IMG/VR virus record: IMGVR_UViG_3300025000_000108
Coordinates: 1-60,447 of that record
Length of the DNA stretch: 60,447 nt
Direction: 5' to 3' (one strand)
From: a virus
Shown here piece after piece: positions 14,301-21,725 of this stretch. The notes below the pieces were generated by a model that did no database searches, had not been told where the DNA came from, and saw only the letters and a list, made by a program, of their open reading frames with translations. Within the stretch, counting starts at the first letter, position 1. The number at the start of each line of letters is the position of its first letter. A program made the translations under genes and the position numbers.

Positions 14301-15388
14301 TACCAGATATAAAAGGACCATTCACCCGAATAGAGTGCTTAGATATTGATCTTAACTCTTTCGATCAAGTTAAGACCTATCTTCTCTCTATTGGCTGGAA
14401 GCCTACTCGGTGGAATGTAAGTAAAACTACAAGAGAAATAACATCCCCTAAGTTAACAGAAGATTCTTTTGACTCTATCGAGGGTGATCTTGGTAAACTT
14501 ATAGCACGAAGGTGGGTTCTCAGGCATAGAAGGAACACTGTTCAGAACTATAAAGACCCTGAGAATAAGGGTATCCTAGCTGCTATAAGAGAGGATGGGA
14601 GGGTAGCTGCTGAGGTTATAACATGTAATGCTGTTACTGGCAGGTGTACTCATACTGGTGTTGTAGTTAATATACCAAAAGCAAAACCTAAGCTCGTATA
14701 TGGAAAGGAGATGAGGAGTATCTTCTGTGTAAGAGATCCTTATGTGATGTTAGGTGCTGATTTAAAACAAATAGAAGCTGTGGTAACAGCACACTATGCT
14801 AACCTATTCGATGGTGGAGAGTACATAAAGGTGCTGAACAGTGTTAATAGTATCCACGATTATAATGCAGCTTTGATAGAGAGGGATAGAGATACTGCTA
14901 AGTCCTTCCAGTACTCTTTGTTCTACGGAGCCAGAGCACCTAAGTTGGCGTCAATATTAAAGTGCTCTAAGAAGAAAGCAGAAGTATACATAGAGAACTT
15001 TTGGAATGGTAATAAGGGGATCAAACTACTTATAGATTACTTAGAGAAATACTATAAGAAATATGGATTCATTAAAGGTCTAGATGGACGAAAGATATTC
15101 ATTCGAGCGGAGTACAAGTTACTCAACTCTCTTATCCAGACAGGTGCTGGAATTATCTTTAAGAAGTGGGGAGTTCTGGCGAACGAGGGACTAAGAAGAG
15201 ATGGTCTTCAGTGTTTTCAGATGATGAATTTTCATGATGAGTATGACTACAGGTGCCACCAGGATCATGTAGATGACTCCTCCTTTATAATCAAGGATGC
15301 AGCCACAAGGTCTGGTGAGTACTTCAAATTAGCAATGCCAGTGGAGGTAGATGTGAAAGTAGGTAAAAATTGGGCACAAGTTCATTGA
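14297..15388 (+). CDS. DNA polymerase, polymerase domain (split gene)
   Basis: 363 residues from ATG 14297, overlapping the previous stop (ATGA). It aligns with T7 gp5 from just after the exonuclease domain to the end. Motif A is GADLKQIEA (D155; the usual Glu-Leu-Arg is Glu-Ala-Val here). Motif B is RDTAKSFQYSLFYGA with the conserved Arg, Lys and two Tyr. Motif C is FHDEYD (D314). KGLDGRKIFIR and the C-terminal NWAQVH also match. It must pair with the exonuclease gene product to make a full enzyme, or work as a stand-alone polymerase. Confidence 0.88.
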   Translation: MIPDIKGPFTRIECLDIDLNSFDQVKTYLLSIGWKPTRWNVSKTTREITSPKLTEDSFDSIEGDLGKLIARRWVLRHRRNTVQNYKDPENKGILAAIREDGRVAAEVITCNAVTGRCTHTGVVVNIPKAKPKLVYGKEMRSIFCVRDPYVMLGADLKQIEAVVTAHYANLFDGGEYIKVLNSVNSIHDYNAALIERDRDTAKSFQYSLFYGARAPKLASILKCSKKKAEVYIENFWNGNKGIKLLIDYLEKYYKKYGFIKGLDGRKIFIRAEYKLLNSLIQTGAGIIFKKWGVLANEGLRRDGLQCFQMMNFHDEYDYRCHQDHVDDSSFIIKDAATRSGEYFKLAMPVEVDVKVGKNWAQVH

Positions 15389-15591
15389 TGTTCTTAGTGA
15401 AGAGTTATAGTAGATTTGATAGGATACCAGACCCCAATAATGTAGGTGTTGTTGGTGAGTTATTTGAAGAGGAGTCTAGATCTATAAGAGTAAGTGATAG
15501 AGATTCAGGGTTCTCACAGAGACTATTGTTTCCAGATACTTACTGGTGGTACGATAATAACTGGATCATAAAGTTAAAGGTGAAAGAGTGA
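15388..15591 (+). CDS. Small inter-gene cassette protein, family member 9
   Basis: 67 residues; ATG 15388 overlaps the polymerase stop by one base (TGATG). MFLVKSYSRF, the Trp-Tyr-rich turn WWYDNN and WIIKLKVKE follow the family plan. AAAGGTGA in the last codons leads into the next gene. Confidence 0.55.
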   Translation: MFLVKSYSRFDRIPDPNNVGVVGELFEEESRSIRVSDRDSGFSQRLLFPDTYWWYDNNWIIKLKVKE

Positions 15592-15788
15592 CAGAAATTT
15601 ATTTACTGAATAATCGTAAGGAACTGAGAAATGAGACTTACTTTGTTGAGGATGAGTCCCCAGGGTGGCACCCGAAGATGTCTCTGAATAATAGATCTAT
15701 AGTAGCCTCTGATCCACAGAGAGGAAATATGTGCCTAAAAGGATTCTACTATAAAGGCTCTTGGATAAAGAAACTTATACCAGTATGA
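15588..15788 (+). CDS. Small inter-gene cassette protein, family member 10
   Basis: 66 residues, GTG start overlapping the upstream stop (GTGA). TEIYLLNNRK at the N-terminus, a central Gly-Trp and SWIKKLIPV at the end. Its stop overlaps the sigma factor start (ATGA). Confidence 0.55.
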   Translation: MTEIYLLNNRKELRNETYFVEDESPGWHPKMSLNNRSIVASDPQRGNMCLKGFYYKGSWIKKLIPV

Positions 15789-16321
15789 AAGACTACAAGG
15801 ATCTCGCAGAGAACCACTACCAAGTAGTTGATATCATAGTTGATAAACTACTAAAGACAACTCAGTACAGACAGTATAAGGAGTACAGAGAGGAGCTGAT
15901 AGGTGAGGGTACTATCTCTCTTATGAAGTCAGCAAAAGACTTTGATCCTGACAGGGGTGTTAAGTTTGTAACTTACTGTTCTAAGAGGATAAGTCTAGAT
16001 GTAAAGAGGTACGTTAACAGGGTACTGTCACAGTATATTAGCCATCATTGGCATATAGACAGTATAGACGAAAATGAGTTACCCCTAATCGGTGAGGAAG
16101 AGGAGCAGAAGAAAGATGACGTAGAGATTGATTGGTGCAAGTACGAACCAGAAAGAGAAGTATACAAGAGTATCTACTATCGTGTTCTTCTGAATGGAGA
16201 ACCACAACGTGCAGTTGCTAAAGACCTTAACATAGGTTATAGTACCTTGAAGGTCTTTAAGACTAGAATTATTAAAGAACTTAAAAAGAAACTTACAGGA
16301 GAACAACATGCCGAAATGTAA
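15785..16321 (+). CDS. Phage RNA polymerase sigma factor
   Basis: 178 residues. Region 2 is clear: ELIGEGTISLMKSAKDFDPD, then RGVKFVTYCSKRI, the -10 binding helices of the sigma-70 family. The C-terminal AVAKDLNIGYSTLKVFKTRI is a helix-turn-helix of region 4 type. Length fits a small two-domain sigma factor. It would redirect host RNA polymerase to phage promoters; the two-block elements at 4789 and 34985 are candidate targets. No T7-type RNA polymerase gene is present. The start overlaps the upstream small gene by four bases. Confidence 0.85.
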   Translation: MKDYKDLAENHYQVVDIIVDKLLKTTQYRQYKEYREELIGEGTISLMKSAKDFDPDRGVKFVTYCSKRISLDVKRYVNRVLSQYISHHWHIDSIDENELPLIGEEEEQKKDDVEIDWCKYEPEREVYKSIYYRVLLNGEPQRAVAKDLNIGYSTLKVFKTRIIKELKKKLTGEQHAEM

Positions 16322-16796
16322 AGGAAAAGCTATGTGGGCTTTCACTCAACAACCAGACTCTAAGTACAACTGTTGGAAGGTAGCTCTCTACATCGACTCA
16401 ACAGAAGCTAAGAAGATGATTGATCTTGGTTTGAAGAAACAAGTTAGACGAGTAGACCCCCTGATGGAACCTGATAATGCTGCACTGGGTGAGTATGTAA
16501 TTAAGTTTTCTCGATATGTGAATGGTAAAGGGAAAGCTGCTGGTAAGAAGAATCCTAAACCAGAGGTTATCAATGTAGATAATGAACCTTTTGATGAGAT
16601 CATTGGAAACGGATCTGATGTTATTGTAAGGTTCAATGTGTACAAGTGGGGTCCAAATGCTTTTGGTTCTGGTATCGGTACTGATCTTGACGGTATCAAA
16701 GTTATTAATCATATTCCGTATGCACCCGTAGAAACAGTAGCTGACACTAAGGAAGAGGAATCTACCGTAGAAGCTGCTGAAGAGGATAAGTGGTAG
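16308..16796 (+). CDS. Single-stranded DNA-binding protein (T7 gp2.5-like)
   Basis: 162 residues. The OB-like beta region has YVIKFSRYVNGKG and VIVRFNVYKWGPNAFGSGIG, as in gp2.5, and the C-terminus is acidic with a final aromatic residue (EEESTVEAAEEDKW), the tail that contacts polymerase and helicase. ACAGGAG precedes ATG 16308, which lies inside the sigma gene. A strong terminator follows. Confidence 0.75.
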   Translation: MPKCKGKAMWAFTQQPDSKYNCWKVALYIDSTEAKKMIDLGLKKQVRRVDPLMEPDNAALGEYVIKFSRYVNGKGKAAGKKNPKPEVINVDNEPFDEIIGNGSDVIVRFNVYKWGPNAFGSGIGTDLDGIKVINHIPYAPVETVADTKEEESTVEAAEEDKW

Positions 16797-16835
16797 GGTT
16801 CGCTGCGCTTAACCCATTCTGATAGATTAAATAAA

Positions 16836-16864
16836 AGAACCCTACTAGGTGCTAGTAGGGTTCT
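16836..16864 (+). terminator. Terminator after ssDNA-binding gene
   Basis: A perfect 12-bp stem (AGAACCCTACTA with TAGTAGGGTTCT) and a GGTGC loop. It closes the long chain of overlapping genes that began near 9532. The downstream bases TAACAAGG are not U-rich, so it may be partial. Confidence 0.6.
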
Positions 16865-16879
16865 AACAAGGAGGAAACA

Positions 16880-17131
16880 TTGAGTAATGAAAGTAAGTGG
16901 AGTAGTACATTTCAGTGGTGGGATAACAATCCTCCTGGTGAAGTCATACAGATTCCTATATCAGAGTTAATAGATTATGAATCTACATACACACATATGT
17001 TCAACTACCTGAGAGAGAAGGGGTGGACAAGAGAGGAAAACAAATGGAAGCACTCAGCTCCTGATAGGATCTTTAGAACAATACAAGAAGCATACGAATA
17101 TCAGATCTATTTCTTGGAGACTGTAAGGTGA
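16880..17131 (+). CDS. Hypothetical protein
   Basis: 83 residues. The start is TTG 16880, decided by the perfect AAGGAGG 5 bases upstream. Trp/Tyr-rich (WSSTFQWWDN, HMFNYLREKGWTREENKWKH), acidic to neutral. Overlaps the exonuclease gene by four bases. Family not recognised. Confidence 0.6.
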   Translation: MSNESKWSSTFQWWDNNPPGEVIQIPISELIDYESTYTHMFNYLREKGWTREENKWKHSAPDRIFRTIQEAYEYQIYFLETVR

Positions 17132-17910
17132 CAACTAGCCACATAGATTTGGACATAGCAGTCTACACTATAGGTTCTGTCAGTGACAATAGACACTGGC
17201 TGTACAAAGGGCAGAGGTATGATAGTAAGTCTCAGCTCAATAAGCAGCTAAAGAAAGATGGGGTAGATGAGAGTGCTATAGAGACAGCCATAGAACCAGA
17301 TGAGTGGGAGAAGGTAAAAGAATCTCTCTGCACCTTCTATGATAATCTAGAGTCTTATCTTGGTTGTGACTGTCAGGGGTATATTTCTGGTAAGGGTAAC
17401 TTCAGGTATCAAGTAGCTACTATCTTACCTTACAAGGGTAATAGAGATGGTAATGAAAAGCCCTTTTATTATGATGCTATCAGACAGTTCTTTGTTGATA
17501 TCTACGGTGCTAAATTATCTTCAGGTATGGAAGCTGATGATGCTATAGGTCTAGCTACTGATCCTGAAGAAGATATTATTGTAACTATAGATAAGGATCT
17601 TGATTGTATCCCTGGTGTTCATTACAACTGGAACAGGTTAGATTGCTATTATGTATCTGAGTTAGATGCTAATAGACACTTCTTCAAACAGGTGCTAGTA
17701 GGTGACAAGACAGATAACATACTAGGTTTGTTTGGTGTAGGTAATGAGAGTCAGTTAGTTAAGAACGTCTATCAGATGCAGACAGTAGAGGAGATGAGAG
17801 ACTATGTTATCAATGAGTATCGTAGGAGATTTGGATCTCATTGGAGTCTCTTCTATGAAGAGACTTGTTCCTTAGTTTGGATCTTACAGAGACGACAATG
17901 CCCGAAGTAA
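17128..17910 (+). CDS. 5'-3' exonuclease (T7 gp6-like, FEN superfamily)
   Basis: 260 residues, GTG start. GMEADDAIGLA holds the metal-binding Asp residues; TIDKDLDCIPG and VGDKTDNILGLFGVG match the H3TH region of flap/5' nucleases. In T7-like phages this enzyme removes RNA primers and degrades host DNA. Overlaps the genes on both sides. Confidence 0.85.
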   Translation: MTTSHIDLDIAVYTIGSVSDNRHWLYKGQRYDSKSQLNKQLKKDGVDESAIETAIEPDEWEKVKESLCTFYDNLESYLGCDCQGYISGKGNFRYQVATILPYKGNRDGNEKPFYYDAIRQFFVDIYGAKLSSGMEADDAIGLATDPEEDIIVTIDKDLDCIPGVHYNWNRLDCYYVSELDANRHFFKQVLVGDKTDNILGLFGVGNESQLVKNVYQMQTVEEMRDYVINEYRRRFGSHWSLFYEETCSLVWILQRRQCPK

Positions 17911-18104
17911 TATGTACTAACTGTAGCAAGGTGATTACAGGGAAGAATAAGTTACATGGTCTTCTCTGGTATGGTTATCCCTGGGAGACAAATGGCATGG
18001 AAAAGAGTTGTTTTATAACTATCTGTAAGAGCTGTAAAACAGCAGGTATACATGCACGTAATTATAAGTTCTTTAAGGTGAAAGAGGAGATAGTTGAGCT
18101 ATAA
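17898..18104 (+). CDS. Small zinc-ribbon protein, paralogue 3
   Basis: 68 residues from ATG 17898. ICTNCSKVIT and ITICKSCKTA are spaced as in the paralogues at 5538 and 5743; the end FFKVKEEIVEL is a strand like that of the small cassette proteins. It sits between two nuclease genes and overlaps both. Confidence 0.6.
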   Translation: MPEVICTNCSKVITGKNKLHGLLWYGYPWETNGMEKSCFITICKSCKTAGIHARNYKFFKVKEEIVEL

Positions 18105-18558
18105 GAAGAGAGAACGAATAGCCCCATACAAGAGTACATTAGAGTACAAAGTAGCCAAAGAGATCCTCACAGAATATGAGTATGAGCCTATAGGAACTAG
18201 AGTAGCATACTCAATCCCGCATGAATATGTCCCTGATTTTATCCACAGAAACCAACCTGATATCCTAATTGAAGTTAAAGGATATATGGTTAAAGGTCAC
18301 AGTGACTGTCAGAAGTATATCTCAGTGCAAAGAGATAACCCAAACAAAGAACTCATCTTCATCTTCTCAGACCCTTATAAAAGGGCGTACCCTCAGTGTC
18401 GTGTGAGAAAGGATGGTAGTGTTCTCACATTAGCTGAGTGGTGTAAGGGAAATAACTTCCTGTTCTTTAAGACTGACAGTGTGCCAGTAGAACTCTGTCA
18501 GGGTCTGTGGGGTGTCTCTGAGGTGAGGGAATATAAAAGGAGATTGTATGGGAACTAA
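18094..18558 (+). CDS. Endonuclease I, Holliday junction resolvase (T7 gp3-like)
   Basis: 154 residues, TTG start. YKSTLEYKVAKEIL, EYVPDFI and ILIEVKGYM give the Glu...Asp...Glu-X-Lys active site of the T7 endonuclease I fold. It resolves branched DNA before packaging and helps degrade host DNA. Close to the T7 enzyme in length (149). Confidence 0.85.
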   Translation: MSYKKRERIAPYKSTLEYKVAKEILTEYEYEPIGTRVAYSIPHEYVPDFIHRNQPDILIEVKGYMVKGHSDCQKYISVQRDNPNKELIFIFSDPYKRAYPQCRVRKDGSVLTLAEWCKGNNFLFFKTDSVPVELCQGLWGVSEVREYKRRLYGN

Positions 18559-18703
18559 GTGGGCATGCGGGGAGTGTGGATGTAGATGGGATAGTGATTG
18601 GGAGGCCAGAAGGTGTGCTAAAAAAGATAGAAGAAAAGAAGAAGAAATAATAAAAGGATTCAAGGATGCATTAAATAAGAAGAAAGACAAGGAGGTTACG
18701 TAA
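18548..18703 (+). CDS. Small Lys-rich protein with CxxC
   Basis: 51 residues from ATG 18548 inside the endonuclease gene end. WACGECGCRW near the N-terminus is a possible zinc site; the rest is a charged Lys/Glu-rich helix. AAGGAGG in its 3' end is the ribosome site of the next gene. Confidence 0.5.
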   Translation: MGTKWACGECGCRWDSDWEARRCAKKDRRKEEEIIKGFKDALNKKKDKEVT

Positions 18704-20356
18704 TTGCCAAAACGTTTTGATAACTGCCGAGTTTTAGTTCTTTCAGATACTCACGCCCCGTATCACCATAGGGGGACACTTGATTTCTTATCCGCTGTTA
18801 ATGCAGATTACAAACCTGATAGGGTTATCCACGCCGGGGATTGTGGAGACATATACTCGGTTTCAGAGTACCCAAAGGATTTGGAACATAGGGATACGTG
18901 GGGAGATGAGATAAAAGGGCTTCGTAAGTTCGTAAAAGAACTTGGGTCTCTATTCCCAAGAGTAGATCTCCTTGAGAGTAATCATGATTGCTTTGACAAA
19001 GAAACAGAAGTACTTACAAAATCAGGTTTTATTCCCTTTGAATCTCTAGAAGATGGTGTGGAGGTTGGTACACTTAATTTATCTACAAATGAAATTGAGT
19101 ATCAGTTTCCAACAAAAGTTACTAGAGACTTTTATAATGGAACTATGGTGAGAATTAATGGAGCCACCTCTATTGATCTACTAGTGACTCCAAATCACAG
19201 GTTGTATGCATCTAGGCAAACTAGAGGGCACTTTAAGATGCAAACAGCAGAGGAGTTATTAAATAGCAAGTGCAATAAGATCTTCACAAAAGATGCAGGT
19301 ATAAACAACAAACCAGATTATGATATAGACGATACAACTTTAAAAATAGTTGGTTGGTATTTAACAGATGCATCTCAAAAAGGAAATACTATTGTGTTCT
19401 TACAGAGGAAATCTAACTACAAAAAAATAACAGATCTTTTAGATTGTAAAGGGATTCCCTATAAGCTATACGAGAAGGATTGCTCAAGGATTACACATAT
19501 TTGTGGGAAGGAGTTAAAGAAAGTTCCTGAGAATCAAATGGTAATTTCTATCAGAGCTAATGAACTTAATCACTTAGTTCCAAATAGATACAAATTACCA
19601 GACTGGTTATACAACCTATCTAAGAGGCAAGTAGATATTCTTCTTGGTGTTCTTATAGAAGCTGATGGTTCTACTTACACTCAGAATAGAAAAGCTCTTG
19701 TACTCTACGGAACATACGATTTTGTCAATCAAGTTCAAAAACTTCTTCTCCACTCAGGGTACAGGGCGACTATAAGGTGCTATCGGGGTAAAGATTGGAA
19801 GTTAAATATTACAGAGAGAATGGAATCTTGTTCTTATAATTTCAAGAAGCATATTTATACCCAAGAGTATATGGGTTCAATTTATTGTGCAACAGTTCCG
19901 AATGACACATTAATTGTAAGGAGAAATGGGAAGATATCTATCACTGGAAATTCAAGGCCGTATAGAAAATCTGTAGTGGCTGGTATTCCAAGAGAGTTTC
20001 TAATTAAGTATCTAGATGTTATAAATGCACCACCAGATTGGAAGATACACTCATCTCTTAATATCACAGTAGATGCTGATAGATCTAACTGGACAATGGT
20101 ACATAGTTTTGGTGGGAGTAATGCGCTAAATGTAGCGAAGCACAAAGCAACTAACATAGTGATGGGACACCACCACAGTCGAAGTGGCATAGCATCTTTC
20201 AATAACGGGAGGAGAGTGGTACATGGTGTAGATACTGGTTGTCTCATCTCTGATGTTGGCAGTCCTTATCGGTACAATCGTCTTGATATTGGTAGACCTA
20301 TTAGATCTGTTGTGATGATCATAGAGGGTGTACCGCATATTATCCCTATGAGATAA
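18704..20356 (+). CDS. Metallophosphoesterase containing an intein
   Basis: 550-residue precursor, TTG start 10 bases after AAGGAGG. The N-extein (1-95) has LVLSDTHAPY, HAGDCGD and ends ESNHD, the metal-binding motifs of calcineurin-type phosphoesterases. The C-extein (from 417) begins SRPYRKS and carries VMGHHHS. Splicing would give about 229 residues. The intein sits right after the catalytic Asn-His-Asp motif, so the unspliced enzyme is probably inactive. A second, intein-free phosphoesterase lies at 25074. The substrate is unknown; DNA-end or nucleotide processing is usual for phage members. Confidence 0.85.
   Translation: MPKRFDNCRVLVLSDTHAPYHHRGTLDFLSAVNADYKPDRVIHAGDCGDIYSVSEYPKDLEHRDTWGDEIKGLRKFVKELGSLFPRVDLLESNHDCFDKETEVLTKSGFIPFESLEDGVEVGTLNLSTNEIEYQFPTKVTRDFYNGTMVRINGATSIDLLVTPNHRLYASRQTRGHFKMQTAEELLNSKCNKIFTKDAGINNKPDYDIDDTTLKIVGWYLTDASQKGNTIVFLQRKSNYKKITDLLDCKGIPYKLYEKDCSRITHICGKELKKVPENQMVISIRANELNHLVPNRYKLPDWLYNLSKRQVDILLGVLIEADGSTYTQNRKALVLYGTYDFVNQVQKLLLHSGYRATIRCYRGKDWKLNITERMESCSYNFKKHIYTQEYMGSIYCATVPNDTLIVRRNGKISITGNSRPYRKSVVAGIPREFLIKYLDVINAPPDWKIHSSLNITVDADRSNWTMVHSFGGSNALNVAKHKATNIVMGHHHSRSGIASFNNGRRVVHGVDTGCLISDVGSPYRYNRLDIGRPIRSVVMIIEGVPHIIPMR
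18989..19951 (+). mobile_element. Intein with LAGLIDADG homing endonuclease
   Basis: 321 residues. Cys1 begins CFDKETEVLTKSGF; block B is TPNHRLY (T67, H70). Two LAGLIDADG helices are IVGWYLTDAS (120-129) and LLGVLIEADG (218-227), each with its Asp. The C-terminal splice end is KISITGN followed by Ser as the +1 residue. The penultimate residue is Gly instead of the usual His, a variation known in some active inteins but which can slow Asn cyclisation. Insertion at a catalytic motif is typical of inteins. Confidence 0.88.
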
Positions 20357-20358
20357 CA

Positions 20359-20541
20359 ATGGAACGTAATGTACGCATGTATCTAATATGGCAAGAACGA
20401 CAAGACCTTCCAGGTACTTCCAGGGTCAGACACTTCCCTAATATGAATGCTCTGAATGATTTCCTGTCAGCACTGGATGGTGCTAATGTGAAGTCTGTAA
20501 AGGTGCTGGCAGCTATGCTATTAGAAGAGAGGGAAGAGTAA
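20359..20541 (+). CDS. Hypothetical protein
   Basis: 60 residues, alpha/beta with RMYLIWQERQD and a C-terminal helix LAAMLLEEREE. ATG 20359 lies 3 bases after the phosphoesterase stop. GAGAGGGAAGAG at its end serves the next start. Not recognised. Confidence 0.5.
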   Translation: MERNVRMYLIWQERQDLPGTSRVRHFPNMNALNDFLSALDGANVKSVKVLAAMLLEEREE

Positions 20542-20612
20542 TGGTAATCTGGATTATAGGGTATCTAATAACTATCGGAGCTTTTATGGACAGTATAGCT
20601 AAAGATAAATAG
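20541..20612 (+). CDS. 23-residue membrane microprotein
   Basis: MVIWIIGYLITIGAFMDSI is one membrane span, then AKDK. ATG overlaps the upstream stop by one base and has GAGGGAAGAG before it. A second hydrophobic microprotein follows 16 bases later, so the two may act together. Function unknown. Confidence 0.45.
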   Translation: MVIWIIGYLITIGAFMDSIAKDK

Positions 20613-20627
20613 TATAACCAAATATTC

Positions 20628-20711
20628 ATGACGCTTGCTCTTCTCCCTCTTTGGCCTTTACTTATCGGAGCAACAATCGGAGAACTGATAAATAAATTAG
20701 ATGGCCAGTAG
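20628..20711 (+). CDS. 27-residue membrane microprotein
   Basis: MTLALLPLWPLLIGATIGEL forms one span with a short polar tail. It overlaps the next gene by 11 bases. No clear ribosome site, so translation may depend on coupling. Confidence 0.4.
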   Translation: MTLALLPLWPLLIGATIGELINKLDGQ

Positions 20712-20895
20712 AGGATATAATGGTAGATTAATCTACCTATTAAAACAAGATCATAAGAACTATGCACTCCTTCAGTTTGGCAATGAGTTTCAAGTAGCAC
20801 CTAAGTGTATCTATGAGATGAACTTAGATAATTGGATAGAAGATGCTGAGGAGAAGGATGTGTATAGTCAATGGTGGAACTTTGAGCTTGTCTGA
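20701..20895 (+). CDS. Hypothetical protein
   Basis: 64 residues, beta-rich N-terminal half (GRLIYLLKQ, YALLQFGNEFQVA) and acidic end. Its stop codon lies inside the loop of a terminator hairpin. Not recognised. Confidence 0.5.
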   Translation: MASRGYNGRLIYLLKQDHKNYALLQFGNEFQVAPKCIYEMNLDNWIEDAEEKDVYSQWWNFELV

Positions 20896-20913
20896 AGACA
20901 AGCTGTTCTTTTT
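20885..20913 (+). terminator. Rho-independent terminator
   Basis: An 8-bp stem AGCTTGTC/GACAAGCT with a TGAA loop, followed by GTTCTTTTT. The loop includes the stop codon of the upstream gene. This is the most canonical terminator of the left arm. Confidence 0.75.
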
Positions 20914-20927
20914 GAAGGGGATAAATA

Positions 20928-21071
20928 ATGTTGAGTAATATATGGTACTGGCTGAAAGGATTGTTTTCTGTAATCAACAAGGTGGAGCCAGTAATTGATA
21001 AGGTGCAACAAGAGTTCAATGAGATCGTGGATGAAGTGCAAAAAGTATCTAAGAGGGTAGATAAAGAATGA
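20928..21071 (+). CDS. Small coiled-coil protein
   Basis: 47 residues. A hydrophobic, Trp-rich start (MLSNIWYWLKGLFSVI) is followed by a heptad-like amphipathic helix (VIDKVQQEFNEIVDEVQKV). GAAGGGGATAAATA before ATG. First gene after the terminator; overlaps the next by four bases. Confidence 0.5.
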   Translation: MLSNIWYWLKGLFSVINKVEPVIDKVQQEFNEIVDEVQKVSKRVDKE

Positions 21072-21316
21072 AGTATAGAAAGAAGCCAGTAGTAATAGAA
21101 GCTGTTGAATACACTGTTGATAACCTTGTTGATGTTAAAAAGTTTATAACAAGTTACACTTATTTCTCTGAAGATACAAAACAGTTGATGATACAAACAC
21201 TAGAGGGAGATATGTGGGCATCTCCAGGTGATATGATCATTCAGGGTGTTAGTGGTGAGTTCTATCCCTGTAGACCAGATATCTTTGAGATGACATATGA
21301 GAGGGCTGAAGAATGA
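21068..21316 (+). CDS. Conserved phage protein of unknown function
   Basis: 82 residues. YRKKPVVIEAVEY and the end PGDMIIQGVSGEFYPCRPDI match a family seen in very many phages, of unknown role. ATG overlaps the upstream stop (ATGA). Confidence 0.7.
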   Translation: MKYRKKPVVIEAVEYTVDNLVDVKKFITSYTYFSEDTKQLMIQTLEGDMWASPGDMIIQGVSGEFYPCRPDIFEMTYERAEE

Positions 21317-21525
21317 TATCAATTAATTGTCCGTACTGTGAGAAGATCATTGAGGTACACACACTGTCCTCTGACGGTCCATTCAGTCTGCACGAACAAG
21401 AGAGAATCCCATACCACATTAAGCTTAGTTTAGATGGTACTCTTATGTTCTGTGGTGGCTGTAAGAAAGCTAGTAGATTTGAATATGATTATGTGGATGA
21501 TAAGTTATCTGTGGTGAAAGGATGA
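21313..21525 (+). CDS. Zinc-ribbon hypothetical protein
   Basis: 70 residues. NCPYCEKIIEV and MFCGGCKKA form a two-knuckle zinc site about 40 residues apart. Four-base overlaps on both sides show it is part of a translated chain. Confidence 0.6.
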   Translation: MISINCPYCEKIIEVHTLSSDGPFSLHEQERIPYHIKLSLDGTLMFCGGCKKASRFEYDYVDDKLSVVKG

Positions 21526-21725
21526 AAGAAGTCTTTAACAAAGATGAAATAAAGATTCTATTTAGAAGATGTACATCATGTAGTGGAAATGGATACACTT
21601 TAATCTCTTCTCACGATTGTTGGGGAAAAGACGAGAGCTATCATAGGGCTTGCTCCTCTTGCAATGGATATGGATTTACAATAAGACCTGACTTTGTAAA
21701 AGTAATAAAGGAGACTATTCTTTGA
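21522..21725 (+). CDS. DnaJ-type zinc-finger protein
   Basis: 67 residues. CTSCSGNGYT and CSSCNGYGFT are the CxxCxGxG repeats of the DnaJ central zinc domain, here alone without a J domain. Probably a small protein-binding zinc module. Coupled to both neighbours. Confidence 0.6.
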   Translation: MKEVFNKDEIKILFRRCTSCSGNGYTLISSHDCWGKDESYHRACSSCNGYGFTIRPDFVKVIKETIL

